A DNA stretch of 41,690 nucleotides from an uncultured Bacilli bacterium (GTDB taxonomy: Bacteria > Bacillota_I > Bacilli_A > RF39 > UBA660), in contig CALVIX010000009.1 in assembly GCA_944331895.1 (NCBI GenBank), forward strand, positions 1 to 41,690. The letters run 5' to 3'. The translations under genes were made by a program, and so were the position numbers. Shown piece by piece: positions 1-7,881 of this stretch. Within the stretch, counting starts at the first letter, position 1. Every line of letters begins with the position of its first letter. The notes beneath the pieces were generated by a model that was not told the DNA's origin, searched no databases, and worked only from the letters and a program-made list of their open reading frames with translations.

Positions 1-238
1 AAAATTTTTCTACAACTTCTTGAAACGTAGTAGACGTCGTGCACTGTGGCTGATATAGAAATAGCAAAAAATTCTTTTCTTCTTCTATCAATTGTTTATA
101 CTCTTTTAAATTTAATTCTAATACTTCTCCTTTTTCGTAATAAGATGATTCTAGTGCAAACGGAGTTTGTTTATCATTGCATCCTACACAAACATTACAA
201 AGTAGGATACAACTAAAAATAATGACAAGTCTTCTCAT
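1..238 (-). CDS. Thioredoxin-like lipoprotein (partial, C-terminus outside window)
   Basis: About 79 residues are visible and the reading frame runs off the left edge. The N-terminus has a charged start, a hydrophobic stretch and a lipobox-like V-G-C ending at Cys20, so it is probably a lipid-anchored extracytoplasmic protein. Residues 56-75 contain FLLFLYQPQC, which resembles the start of a thioredoxin-type fold, but the redox motif reads C-T-T-S with a single cysteine. Its ATG overlaps the stop of the rhodanese-like gene as ATGA, so the two are probably translationally coupled. A role in thiol or bacteriocin-accessory chemistry is inference; the missing C-terminus prevents a family call. 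Confidence 0.6.
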   Translation of the reverse strand, partial: MRRLVIIFSCILLCNVCVGCNDKQTPFALESSYYEKGEVLELNLKEYKQLIEEEKNFLLFLYQPQCTTSTTFQEVVEKF

Positions 239-912
239 TTTTCTACCTCGTGTAGTAATTCAAAATCGATATCGTGATATGTTACTTTCCAAAAATCATA
301 AGAAATTGATCCATCTTTATTCTCTTTTTTGACAGGAACATTATATTCTCCTTCGTAATACCAGTAACCACCTACATTATATATTTTATCTTTATCCCAT
401 CCTAGTTCAATCAACATCGTCTTCATCATACCGGCGTAACCTCCGCCACCACACATTAAAAAGATATTCTTATCTTTTGGAAAATAATATTCCAAAATTT
501 CTTTCGATTCTTCATAATTGGCTTGATATTTCCCATCCTCTGTCAATGTGTACAATGTCTTTCCAGTATATGTATTTCCTACTTCTTCCGGCAATCCTGT
601 TACATTGACAATGAGCGGAAATGGAACTGCTTCAAATCCTTCTACAAAACCAGATAAATAGGCATCTCCCCCGATTGCTTCGTAATTACCTGGATCTTCT
701 AACATTCTCATATCTCTATAAACACTATCACTACGATGAAGATACTGATCGATCGTCTTTTCATTTATATTTTGATCAATTCCAAATTGTTCTCCTCGAA
801 TCCCTTCTGTAACTTCTGGCTTTGGCAATTTTTTTAAAGACTCGTCCTTCGTACATCCACTAGATAAAAAACATAAAGTACATAATAATATAATAATAAT
901 TTTCTTTTTCAT
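235..912 (-). CDS. Rhodanese-like lipoprotein
   Basis: A 225-residue protein with a signal peptide ending in the lipobox LSSGC (Cys20), so it is predicted to be lipid-anchored outside the membrane. The C-terminal half contains a rhodanese-type active loop, CGGGGYAG, with the candidate catalytic Cys at about residue 154, followed by a helix and the typical NVGGYWYY stretch. Rhodaneses move sulfur or bind phospho/arseno groups through this Cys; the substrate here is unknown. It is first in a two-gene operon with the thioredoxin-like lipoprotein (ATGA overlap). A -10 hexamer TATAAT lies at 930-935 and the ribosome binding site is GGAGGGAG. Confidence 0.7.
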   Translation of the reverse strand: MKKKIIIILLCTLCFLSSGCTKDESLKKLPKPEVTEGIRGEQFGIDQNINEKTIDQYLHRSDSVYRDMRMLEDPGNYEAIGGDAYLSGFVEGFEAVPFPLIVNVTGLPEEVGNTYTGKTLYTLTEDGKYQANYEESKEILEYYFPKDKNIFLMCGGGGYAGMMKTMLIELGWDKDKIYNVGGYWYYEGEYNVPVKKENKDGSISYDFWKVTYHDIDFELLHEVEK

Positions 913-972
913 TTTCTCCCTCCGATATTATTATAATCGAAAAAATCTTGTATTTCTATAACGACACAGTTG

Positions 973-997
973 AAAAAACTCAACACAAAGTTGAGTT
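973..997 (-). terminator. Rho-independent terminator of the XRE membrane regulator
   Basis: An 8-bp stem AACTCAAC/GTTGAGTT with a 5-nt loop is followed on the minus strand by a T-run. It overlaps the stop codon of the regulator gene. Confidence 0.8.
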
Positions 998-1697
998 ATT
1001 TAGAACACTCTTGGAATGAAAGAGGTACTTTATATGACGTTACCTTTTCGTTTTGATCTTCTGCAGAAATGAATAGATACATGTTGTTTTTCGAATATTC
1101 TTTACATATTTTTGCATACTGATCTACGGTAAATGTAACTGTTTTTAAAAATTCTTCTAATGTAATCGGTTTATCTTTATCATATTTAAATGAAGCGATC
1201 TTCATTTCTATATTTTGATTTTTCTCATATAACGTACATTCGATCTTCTGATAAGCAGTCTGATCTTCACTCCCACAGTACTCTATATTCGTAATATAGA
1301 TAGAAGATTTTTTTTCATTGTATGCGATATTGCCAGATAAATTAAAATTATCACAAGTACTAGATAGCGTTTTAAATGTAAAATCAGATCCATCTTTCTG
1401 AAAGAAGACTACGAAAATTAAAATGATCAATAGTATTGTAATCCCTGAAAAAATAACAACCCATTTTTTATTTTTCTTCGGTGTCCTGCTAATTTTTCCT
1501 TCAAACATCTCTTCGATACTCACGTTGAAATCTTTTCCAATTTCTTTCATCAATGCAAGATCTGGTAAATTTTTACCGTTCTCCCATTTACTTACAGCCT
1601 GATATGTCACGTGATACTTATCGGCAAGTTGCTTTTGTGTTAGATGATGTTTTTTTCGGATTTCTTTCAAAAACTTTCCAAACTTTTCCTGATCCAT
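996..1697 (-). CDS. XRE-family regulator with C-terminal membrane anchor and extracytoplasmic domain
   Basis: 233 residues. Residues 5-60 form a Cro/C1-type helix-turn-helix (LTQKQLADKYHVTYQAVSKW) followed by the NLPDLALMKEIGKDFNVSIEEM dimer segment, seen in full across the first 65 residues. One transmembrane helix spans residues 79-99. The remaining 130 residues would lie outside the cell and match no family I recognise. Membrane-tethered XRE proteins of this layout are common in Firmicutes and are presumed one-component sensors. It is monocistronic, with its own terminator overlapping the stop. The start is supported by GGAAGTG 5 nt upstream. Confidence 0.75.
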   Translation of the reverse strand: MDQEKFGKFLKEIRKKHHLTQKQLADKYHVTYQAVSKWENGKNLPDLALMKEIGKDFNVSIEEMFEGKISRTPKKNKKWVVIFSGITILLIILIFVVFFQKDGSDFTFKTLSSTCDNFNLSGNIAYNEKKSSIYITNIEYCGSEDQTAYQKIECTLYEKNQNIEMKIASFKYDKDKPITLEEFLKTVTFTVDQYAKICKEYSKNNMYLFISAEDQNEKVTSYKVPLSFQECSK

Positions 1698-1748
1698 ATC
1701 GCACTTCCTTACTTACTTTTTAAATTTTATCATATCCTTTTTCTATTT

Positions 1749-3266
1749 TCAATCGATCTGTTGATGTGATATCTGCTCTATTCCGTTTTCTGTCAACTTA
1801 TAAATGGTATGAGCAACTTCTTTCATATATTTCCGATCGTGAGAAACACTGATAATCGTTCCTTGAAATTCTTTCAATACCTTTCGTATAACCGGGTTAG
1901 AAAGTGGGCTTACATTTCTCGTCGGTTCATCTAATAATAAAACATTGCACTTCTCTAATACCAGTTTCATCAATAGTAATTTTGCTTTTGTTCCGTTACT
2001 TAAGTTTTTTATCTTCCCTGTCATCTCATCTTTCGTAAACTTCATATTCCCCAACATCATTCTAGCATTTGTCACATCTTTTATATCACCGCTTGGAGCA
2101 ATAAAGTCCAATACTGACACTTCCCCATTTAATATATCTTCGTATGACTGTGGCATGTATCCTAATTTGATATCTTCTCTTGGTTTCAATTCTTTATAAA
2201 TTTCTTTCATCAACGTCGATTTTCCTACCCCGTTTTTTCCAATAATACAAATGTGCTCGTTTCCGATTACTTCTAATTGAACATTGTGAGCTAATACTTT
2301 TTCATTTACTTTTAATTCATCGATGTCTAGTTTAAGAACGACTTTTTTCCGCGGTACTTCCACTTGTTCAAAAAAGAAACGAATTCCCTCTTCTACATCA
2401 GGTACTTCTGTTAACGATGTTTCCATAAGCTTTTTTTCTTGTGATTTTAAAGCGTGCATCTTCTTTTTTAATAATTGACCGCCATGCGGATCTTTCCTCG
2501 TAATTGTATTTTGTTGATGTTCTACCTTTTCCATTACACGCCTTAGTTTTTCTTGCTTTTTGTCGTAGTTTCTTCTTTCAGATCGTGCTACTTGTGTTTG
2601 TTTCTCAATCAAACGCAATCGATTTTCTACATAACTATCATAATCACTTTTCAAAAGCGTATGACGACAATCTGTCTTGTGATTGATTTGTTCTAAGTGC
2701 AAAATCATATTTGCAGTATGACTCAACAATGTTTCGTCGTGTGATACGTAGATGATTGGCTTATCTGTATGATTGATAAAATTTTCTAGCCATTCTAACG
2801 TTTCTATATCTAAGTCGTTGGTAGGTTCATCTAATAGTAAAATATCGTCATCTTCTAATAACAAACGCAAAATACTAACTTTTACTTTTTCTCCACCTGA
2901 TAAATTTTCTACTCTTTCGTTCAATACAGAATCACTGAGTTGAAACACTTCTAAATATCGATAAAAATCACTGATCTTATCATAATAATCTTCATCCGTT
3001 TGAAACAGATATTCGTATACTGTCTTCTTTAAATGTTCACCTGAAATACTCTGTTCCAAATATCCGACTCTATTTCCTTTTAAATTGATCATGCCTTCTA
3101 CTTCTGCATAATCACATATTCCTAAAATTGCTTTTAATAAGGTTGACTTTCCATTTCCTTCTTCACCAATAATCGCTAGTTTATCTTTCTCATTTAATAC
3201 GAGTGATAAATCTTTTATCATATACTTATGATTTACTATAATACTTAAATTTTTAATTTCTAACAT
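1749..3266 (-). CDS. ABC-F family ATPase (ribosome-protection/antibiotic-resistance type)
   Basis: 505 residues with two ABC domains and no membrane segment. Domain 1 has Walker A GEEGNGKST (about 34-42), signature LSGGEKVKV and Walker B/D-loop LLLDEPTNDLD. Domain 2 has GKNGVGKST, a divergent signature LSNGTKAKL and DEPTRNVSPLSNP. The lysine-rich linker between them (about 215-275) corresponds to the P-site tRNA interaction motif. ABC-F proteins bind the ribosomal E site and either tune translation or displace drugs. The atypical second D-loop, and especially the upstream leader peptide with alternating hairpins, favour a drug-inducible resistance-type member over a housekeeping Uup/EttA. The substrate drug cannot be read from sequence. 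Confidence 0.8.
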   Translation of the reverse strand: MLEIKNLSIIVNHKYMIKDLSLVLNEKDKLAIIGEEGNGKSTLLKAILGICDYAEVEGMINLKGNRVGYLEQSISGEHLKKTVYEYLFQTDEDYYDKISDFYRYLEVFQLSDSVLNERVENLSGGEKVKVSILRLLLEDDDILLLDEPTNDLDIETLEWLENFINHTDKPIIYVSHDETLLSHTANMILHLEQINHKTDCRHTLLKSDYDSYVENRLRLIEKQTQVARSERRNYDKKQEKLRRVMEKVEHQQNTITRKDPHGGQLLKKKMHALKSQEKKLMETSLTEVPDVEEGIRFFFEQVEVPRKKVVLKLDIDELKVNEKVLAHNVQLEVIGNEHICIIGKNGVGKSTLMKEIYKELKPREDIKLGYMPQSYEDILNGEVSVLDFIAPSGDIKDVTNARMMLGNMKFTKDEMTGKIKNLSNGTKAKLLLMKLVLEKCNVLLLDEPTRNVSPLSNPVIRKVLKEFQGTIISVSHDRKYMKEVAHTIYKLTENGIEQISHQQID

Positions 3267-3269
3267 TTC

Positions 3270-3306
3270 TTATGCCTTCCTTTCTGGCATAATCAAAGTT
3301 TATGCC
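3270..3306 (-). promoter_or_regulatory. Alternative-hairpin translational attenuator before the ABC-F gene
   Basis: On the minus strand three 7-nt segments alternate: GGCATAA (3300-3306), TTATGCC (3286-3292) and GGCATAA (3270-3276). The middle one can pair with either flank. Pairing with the downstream copy places the ribosome binding site (AAAGGAA) in the loop; pairing with the upstream copy frees it. A competing hairpin AAGTTT/AAACTT around the upstream copy overlaps the leader stop codon. Such mutually exclusive structures behind a leader peptide are how erm, msr and vml-type genes sense antibiotic-stalled ribosomes. Function here is inference. Confidence 0.65.
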
Positions 3307-3310
3307 AAAC

Positions 3311-3331
3311 TTATCCTCGTATCATTCTCAT
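3311..3331 (-). CDS. Six-residue leader peptide (MRMIRG) of the ABC-F gene
   Basis: A seven-codon open frame, ATG to TAA, preceded by the near-perfect ribosome binding site GGAGGTGG (3337-3344) at proper spacing. It lies 45 nt upstream of the ABC-F start, directly before the alternative hairpins. Short arginine-rich leaders are typical stalling peptides for macrolide- or pleuromutilin-type drugs. It is too short for homology evidence; position, ribosome site and hairpins are the support. Confidence 0.6.
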   Translation of the reverse strand: MRMIRG

Positions 3332-3367
3332 TTTCCCACCTCCGTTATTACGTTTCATCTGTCTATT

Positions 3368-3376
3368 ATTATATCA
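3368..3376 (-). promoter_or_regulatory. Extended -10 promoter of the ABC-F leader transcript
   Basis: On the minus strand the sequence reads TGATATAAT, an extended -10 element, about 35 nt before the leader ribosome site. No good -35 is visible, as expected for an extended -10 promoter. It lies close to the divergent antisense-RNA promoter at 3397-3425. Confidence 0.6.
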
Positions 3377-3396
3377 TGAATTTTATAACTTTTTTC

Positions 3397-3425
3397 TTGA
3401 ATGATATGGATATCTATGTTATGAT
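3397..3425 (+). promoter_or_regulatory. Promoter of the antitoxin RNA
   Basis: -35 TTGAAT (3397-3402), a 17-nt spacer and -10 TATGAT (3420-3425) predict transcription starting near 3432 on the plus strand. No protein gene follows; only the structured RNA ending at the terminator 3500-3534. Confidence 0.7.
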
Positions 3426-3431
3426 GATGTT

Positions 3432-3534
3432 GTAAGATATTTCTTACAAAAAAAGGAAATACTCAAACGTGTCTAGTTGAGTACTTGTCATTTTGGGGCA
3501 AGCACGCAATCTATCCGGATTGTGTGCTTTTTTT
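3432..3534 (+). ncRNA. Type I antitoxin antisense RNA
   Basis: Predicted RNA of about 100 nt between the promoter at 3397-3425 and a strong terminator. It contains three hairpins: TTGTAAGA/TCTTACAA, TACTCAA/TTGAGTA and a 12-bp terminator stem (3500-3511 with 3518-3529) followed by seven T. The segment at 3497-3511 is complementary over 15 nt (two G-U pairs) to the 5' leader of the toxin mRNA at 3652-3666, because the two sites are direct repeats. This is the organisation of Fst/par-type loci, where convergent toxin and antitoxin RNAs pair through repeats and through their shared 3' end. No other function is visible for this RNA. Confidence 0.65.
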
Positions 3535-3542
3535 ATCGTCTT

Positions 3543-3626
3543 TTATTTTACTAAGGTAAAAAGTAAGGCGATGAGTGCGAAAATGATCAAAAGTAAAGAT
3601 AGAATCAAAAAATCCTTCTTAACCAT
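3543..3626 (-). CDS. Small hydrophobic type I toxin peptide (27 aa)
   Basis: An ATG-to-TAA frame of 27 residues: a short charged start (MVKKD), one transmembrane helix rich in L, I, F and A (about residues 6-26), and a terminal Lys. The ribosome site AAGGAGGCGA is excellent. The size and layout match the membrane-acting toxins of Fst, TxpA/BsrG and Hol-Tox type; I cannot assign the family because these peptides diverge quickly. The mRNA would run convergently into the antitoxin RNA (3432-3534), and its leader carries a direct repeat (3652-3666) of the antitoxin terminator arm. Such peptides damage membranes when the antitoxin RNA is lost. Confidence 0.65.
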   Translation of the reverse strand: MVKKDFLILSLLLIIFALIALLFTLVK

Positions 3627-3833
3627 AAAATCGCCTCCTTCCTATGAAGTCGGCAAGCACACAACCTGTTTGAATATTTCCAATTGATATTTATCATAAC
3701 CAAACGATATTGGCAAATAACACAAAAACATTTTTTCTCTTACTTCCTACGAAATTTTCTTACAACCTATGAAAACTTTAATAGCTTTTCCTATCATTCC
3801 ATATCTAATCTATTAACTTTTGAAATAAAGAAA

Positions 3834-3860
3834 AGAGATTGTAAGTCACAATCTCGATTG
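3834..3860 (-). terminator. Terminator after the DUF5661 gene
   Basis: Stem GAGATTGT/ACAATCTC with a 5-nt loop followed on the minus strand by TTTTC; it overlaps the last codons of the gene. Between here and the toxin leader (3667-3833) I see no gene. Confidence 0.7.
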
Positions 3861-4103
3861 AAGATATCTCTCAAACACTCTCAATCCATAATCTGGATTA
3901 TAGTAATTCGGATATTCATTTAAGTGCGCTAAAGCTATTTTCGCTGTTACGATCAAATCATTATTTGTAACATTTGTCTCTGGACTTACAACACCATGTT
4001 CTAGCTCAATGAGAATTCCATCTAGAAGTTCTTCCGGTGTAAATTGATCAAATGTCACTCCCAAAACTGATGCAGCATACAGCGCATCTTTTAAACTATA
4101 CAT
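3846..4103 (-). CDS. DUF5661-like small protein
   Basis: An 85-residue acidic soluble protein with no signal peptide or membrane segment. The pattern of an N-terminal helix (MYSLKDALYAA), F-x-PEELLDGI, a region E-x-G-V and a C-terminal D-P-x-Y-G segment resembles the DUF5661 family of small uncharacterised proteins in Firmicutes; this is recognition from memory and not a search. It follows the ABC transporter genes by 43 nt, so it may be co-transcribed. Function unknown. Confidence 0.6.
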   Translation of the reverse strand: MYSLKDALYAASVLGVTFDQFTPEELLDGILIELEHGVVSPETNVTNNDLIVTAKIALAHLNEYPNYYNPDYGLRVFERYLQSRL

Positions 4104-4146
4104 AATATCACCATATTATTATATGTCTTTTGCAAACGAATAATTT

Positions 4147-4941
4147 CTAACCTATCAATTCTTTTTTATTATAACGAATGAGAATCATCATGAAAAATAA
4201 AATAGATATTCCTATACTAAGTGCCAACATAACAGGATCGATAGAAATTGAAGTGATAACATTGCGAATATCAGATAAAGTGAAAGCTGAAAAATATTTT
4301 AAGAACGATACAGAATCTGAAATCGTCGATAACATATATAACATATAACTAATAAAGACAATTCCTAAACTAACTCCTATCATTTTCTTTGACTTATGCG
4401 TAAATGTTGAAAAGAACATACAGATAAAATAAATTACAATAGCTGGAAATAGCGGTGTTATACTAAGAAAAAGATATTGCTTTTGTTCAAAGTCCCCACT
4501 GAGTGATAAACCGATAAAATTAAAAATACCTATTCCTATTACCAACAACACGATATAAAGAAGACCAGCAAGAACTTTTTGGATCACGATATCGCTTCTT
4601 TTTACAGGTAAACTATTTAAATATTCTATCGTTTTATCATTTTCTTCTTTTAGTAAAATATTTGAACCTAGTATACCAGCATAGCACCCTACAATCAATA
4701 AAATAAATACAAAACCTTCTGATTTTAACCATCCATATGCGCTATCCAATGAAGATATATCCATATTGAATGCTTTTAAAACCTCTTCCGGAAATATTTT
4801 TATTAAATCATCTATCTTTTGAATACTATCACTATCGACAATAGATGGATAAATTAAAAATACAACAGTAAACATTCCCATAACTATGAATAACCATATT
4901 ATAAAACTTTTAAAATTTACTTTCATTTCTCTTTGAAACAT
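4147..4941 (-). CDS. ABC-2 type transporter permease
   Basis: 264 residues with about six predicted transmembrane helices (first at residues 13-31, last ending near 256) and the typical ABC-2 arrangement, including ENDKTIEYLNSLPVKRSDIV after the second helix. This motif marks permeases that pair with drug- or lantibiotic-type ATPases. The start is backed by AGGAGG. The ATPase gene ends 9 nt upstream, so the two form an exporter pair. No substrate can be inferred and no regulator gene is attached. Confidence 0.8.
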   Translation of the reverse strand: MFQREMKVNFKSFIIWLFIVMGMFTVVFLIYPSIVDSDSIQKIDDLIKIFPEEVLKAFNMDISSLDSAYGWLKSEGFVFILLIVGCYAGILGSNILLKEENDKTIEYLNSLPVKRSDIVIQKVLAGLLYIVLLVIGIGIFNFIGLSLSGDFEQKQYLFLSITPLFPAIVIYFICMFFSTFTHKSKKMIGVSLGIVFISYMLYMLSTISDSVSFLKYFSAFTLSDIRNVITSISIDPVMLALSIGISILFFMMILIRYNKKELIG

Positions 4942-4950
4942 AAAAGCCTC

Positions 4951-5832
4951 CTACATATAATAGTGCAAAAACATATCTTCCAATGTTGCTTCTTCTATTA
5001 GTAATTTATCGATATGATACTTGGAAAGTACTTGAATCAAATCATCAGTTGAAGCTGAACAAGCGTTTTTAAATTTTATCATATGATCATTTTGTTCTAG
5101 CATATCTAACTTTAAATCATTTACTATCTTTTTTACATCCTTGGATTCGATGGTAACAAATGTTAAATTTTTCTTTTTCATCTCTTCGATCGTCTCTATT
5201 TTTAATAAAGTTCCATCTTTGATAAATCCTACCCTATCACACACTTTAGAAATTTCACTTAAGATATGTGTCGAATAAAAGATTGTCGTTCCTCTTTCTT
5301 TCTCTTCTTCTAATAATTCATAAAATACTTGTTGCATCATTGGATCTAATCCACTAGTAGGTTCATCTAAAATGAGAAATTTTGGTCCATGCATAAAAGC
5401 AAGAACAATTCCTAACTTCTTTAAATTTCCAAGAGATAGATCCTCTATCTTCTTCGATTCATCCAACTTTAATCTATCTACAAGATCCTCTCTTCTCTTT
5501 TTTAAATCTTTTTTATAAAAAGACATATGATAATCTAATATTTCTCCTACCGTCATATCTTCATATAAATAGACTTCACTTGGTAAATAGCCAATCTGTT
5601 CCTTCAATGCAATATCGTCTTTCTTTAAAATCTTACCTTCAAATAAAATGGTTCCTTCTGTTTTATGAATCAAATTCATAATAGCTCGAATCGTCGTAGA
5701 TTTTCCTGCACCATTTGGTCCGATAAAACCAAAAATTTCTCCTTCTTTTAACGTGAGGGATAAATCTTTCACTGCTAATACATTTCCATAATATTTAGTT
5801 AACTTTTGAATTTCTAATACTATTTTCCTCAT
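4951..5832 (-). CDS. ABC transporter ATP-binding protein
   Basis: 293 residues. Walker A GPNGAGKST (about 38-46), a Q-loop near 80, signature LSLGNLKKL, Walker B FLILDEPTSGLDP and switch His in YSTHILSEISKVCDR are all present. The C-terminal 70 residues form the extension common in ABC-2 drug exporters (CcmA/BcrA class). It drives the permease encoded directly downstream. The ribosome site is AAAGGAG. The gap to rarA upstream is 30 nt without a terminator, so read-through from rarA is possible. Confidence 0.88.
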   Translation of the reverse strand: MRKIVLEIQKLTKYYGNVLAVKDLSLTLKEGEIFGFIGPNGAGKSTTIRAIMNLIHKTEGTILFEGKILKKDDIALKEQIGYLPSEVYLYEDMTVGEILDYHMSFYKKDLKKRREDLVDRLKLDESKKIEDLSLGNLKKLGIVLAFMHGPKFLILDEPTSGLDPMMQQVFYELLEEEKERGTTIFYSTHILSEISKVCDRVGFIKDGTLLKIETIEEMKKKNLTFVTIESKDVKKIVNDLKLDMLEQNDHMIKFKNACSASTDDLIQVLSKYHIDKLLIEEATLEDMFLHYYM

Positions 5833-5862
5833 AGCTTCTCCTTTTATATTGTAGACAATCGA

Positions 5863-7182
5863 TCATTGATGTCTTCTCTTCCATTCTTTAATTCGCTCTA
5901 GTCTTTCTTTCAAACGAGCTTCATTACCATATGTTCCTGGTTGATAATATTCTTTTCCTTTTAATGTTGGTGGTAAACACTCCATCGTCGTTAACTTCTC
6001 TTTATAGTCGTGAGCGAATTGATATCCTTTTCCATAACTTAATTCCTTCATCAATTTTGTTGGTGCATTACGAATCACTAGTGGAACAGGTTCTGCGAGC
6101 ATCTTTTTAGCGTCTGCACTTGCTTTTTGATAAGCGATATCACATGCATTCGATTTTGGTGCGAGTGACATGTAAATTACTGCCTCTGTTAGATGTACAT
6201 TACACTCCGGCATTCCGATAAAATGACAGGCATGATATACATTGATCGCTACATTAAGAGCGTTTGTATCAGCAAGACCAATATCTTCTGATGCAAATCT
6301 CGTAATTCTTCTTGCGATATAAATTGGATCTTCCCCTGCTTCTAGCATTCGTGCGAGCCAATAAACTGCTGCATCTGGATCGCTATTTCGCATCGATTTA
6401 TGAAGAGCAGAGATAATATTATAGTGTTCTTCTCCATTCTTATCATACAAGAGTGTCTTTTTAGTAAGACATTCTTCCATGGATTCATCTGTCACGATTA
6501 TTTTTCCATGTTTGTCAGTATTAGCATTGGTTACAATCATATCTAAAGTTGTAAGCGCTGCCCTTGCATCTCCGTTAGCAAATCTTGCAATGATATCGAG
6601 CTGTGCTTCCGATATATCGATACGTTCACTGCCAAACCCTCTTTCATCAGAAAGAGCTCTTTTTAAAAGCTTCAAAATATCGTCACTTGATAACTCTTTT
6701 AATACAAACACCCTACATCTTGATAACAAGGCGTTATTGACCTCGAAAGATGGATTTTCCGTCGTCGCTCCAACTAATATGATAGACCCTTTTTCAACGT
6801 ATGGTAGGAAGGCGTCTTGTTGCGCTTTATTAAATCGATGAATCTCATCTACGAATAAAATTGTCTTAATTCCTAATTTTTTATTGTTCTCAGCATCTTC
6901 CATCACTTTTTTAATTTCTTTAATTCCTGAAGTTACCGCTGAAAAAGTAATAAATCTAGATTTTGTTTCATGCGCAATCACACGAGCAATCGTCGTTTTT
7001 CCAACCCCAGGAGGACCCCAGAATATCATAGACGATACATTGTCACTTTCGATCATTTTTCTAAGTAGTTTATTTTCTCCTAACAAGTGCGTTTGACCGA
7101 CAATTTCACTTAATTTTGTAGGCCTCATGCGAGACGCTAATGGTTCGCTAGCGGGTAAATCAAATAATGATGTCTGTTCCAT
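5863..7182 (-). CDS. rarA: Replication-associated recombination ATPase RarA (MgsA)
   Basis: 439 residues, the usual length. It is an AAA+ ATPase: Walker A GPPGVGKTT (about 57-65), Walker B ILFVDEIHRFNKAQQDA, sensor motif LVGATTENPSFEVN and an arginine finger in NALLSRCRVF. The C-terminal region (LARMLEAGEDPIYIARRI and the QPGTYGNEARLKERL end) is the tetramerisation domain typical of RarA/WRNIP1. It acts at stalled replication forks. The start has GGTGAT 6 nt upstream and a TATAAT -10 about 20 nt further. Confidence 0.95.
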   Translation of the reverse strand: MEQTSLFDLPASEPLASRMRPTKLSEIVGQTHLLGENKLLRKMIESDNVSSMIFWGPPGVGKTTIARVIAHETKSRFITFSAVTSGIKEIKKVMEDAENNKKLGIKTILFVDEIHRFNKAQQDAFLPYVEKGSIILVGATTENPSFEVNNALLSRCRVFVLKELSSDDILKLLKRALSDERGFGSERIDISEAQLDIIARFANGDARAALTTLDMIVTNANTDKHGKIIVTDESMEECLTKKTLLYDKNGEEHYNIISALHKSMRNSDPDAAVYWLARMLEAGEDPIYIARRITRFASEDIGLADTNALNVAINVYHACHFIGMPECNVHLTEAVIYMSLAPKSNACDIAYQKASADAKKMLAEPVPLVIRNAPTKLMKELSYGKGYQFAHDYKEKLTTMECLPPTLKGKEYYQPGTYGNEARLKERLERIKEWKRRHQ

Positions 7183-7218
7183 AAATCCATCACCTGTTTC
7201 TGTCTTTATTATACACGA

Positions 7219-7243
7219 AAAAAGATAGTTTGCCTATCTTTCT
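7219..7243 (-). terminator. Terminator after the flavodoxin gene
   Basis: Stem AAAGATAG/CTATCTTT (7221-7228 and 7234-7241) followed by T's on the minus strand, just upstream of the rarA promoter. Confidence 0.75.
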
Positions 7244-7258
7244 TCCATATGTGATTTC

Positions 7259-7867
7259 TTATTCACTTATCCATTTTATATACTCGTTCTTATCTTCATT
7301 GCCTGTAAATCTTCTATGATTTACAAAAGTAAGATTTGGATATGTTCTTTTTAAGTCTTCATAACTTTCCTTCGAAGATGATCCACCACTTGTCACAAAG
7401 ACATAAATTTTCTTGCCGACTAAATTGTTTTCCTCTAAAAATGTGTTGACAACGCGTGGTGCAACTCCCCACCATACAGGAAAACCTAATGCTACTTTAT
7501 CGTACATTTCTACGTGTTCTATTTTATCTTTCACTTTAGGTCTTGCACTTGGATCATTTTGCTCTTCATTTGCTCTACAATCATCGTTATTATAATCTAA
7601 ATCACGATCTGTATATTTTTCCTCTGGCTCGATTTCGAATAATGTTCCTCCTGTTTCCTCCTGAATATACTGCGCAACCATCTTAGTATTTCCTGTTGCT
7701 GAAAAATAGACGATTGCTACATTTTCATTTTCAGAAGCATTCTCATTTATGCTTTGTTCACCCTCTTCTGCATTCGAAGAATTTTCTGATGTTAATAAGA
7801 ACCACACAGTGATTCCAATTACTACAACGAATATTGCGACAATAAAACCTATTACTTTTTTATTCAT
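7259..7867 (-). CDS. Membrane-anchored flavodoxin
   Basis: 202 residues. One N-terminal transmembrane helix or uncleaved signal (residues 5-25) is followed by an Asn/Glu-rich linker and a flavodoxin domain from about residue 48. The FMN phosphate loop is YFSATGNTK and the flavin-side loops are GFPVWWGVAP and VTSGGSSS, all well conserved. Predicted topology puts the flavin domain outside the membrane, so it may carry electrons at the cell surface. It sits 14 nt after the (broken) merR gene and shares its MerR-type promoter, which suggests induction by electrophile or redox stress. Confidence 0.8.
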   Translation of the reverse strand: MNKKVIGFIVAIFVVVIGITVWFLLTSENSSNAEEGEQSINENASENENVAIVYFSATGNTKMVAQYIQEETGGTLFEIEPEEKYTDRDLDYNNDDCRANEEQNDPSARPKVKDKIEHVEMYDKVALGFPVWWGVAPRVVNTFLEENNLVGKKIYVFVTSGGSSSKESYEDLKRTYPNLTFVNHRRFTGNEDKNEYIKWISE

Positions 7868-7881
7868 GTTATCACCTATTT

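Noticed and set aside
3493-3687. A 64-residue plus-strand frame
   Set aside because: It runs through a terminator stem and the antisense of a peptide gene with a far better ribosome site; codon pattern and start are poor. The type I toxin-antitoxin reading explains the region better.
3684-3923. A plus-strand frame between the toxin leader and the DUF5661 gene
   Set aside because: No ribosome site, biased composition, and it overlaps the terminator and coding end of the DUF5661 gene.
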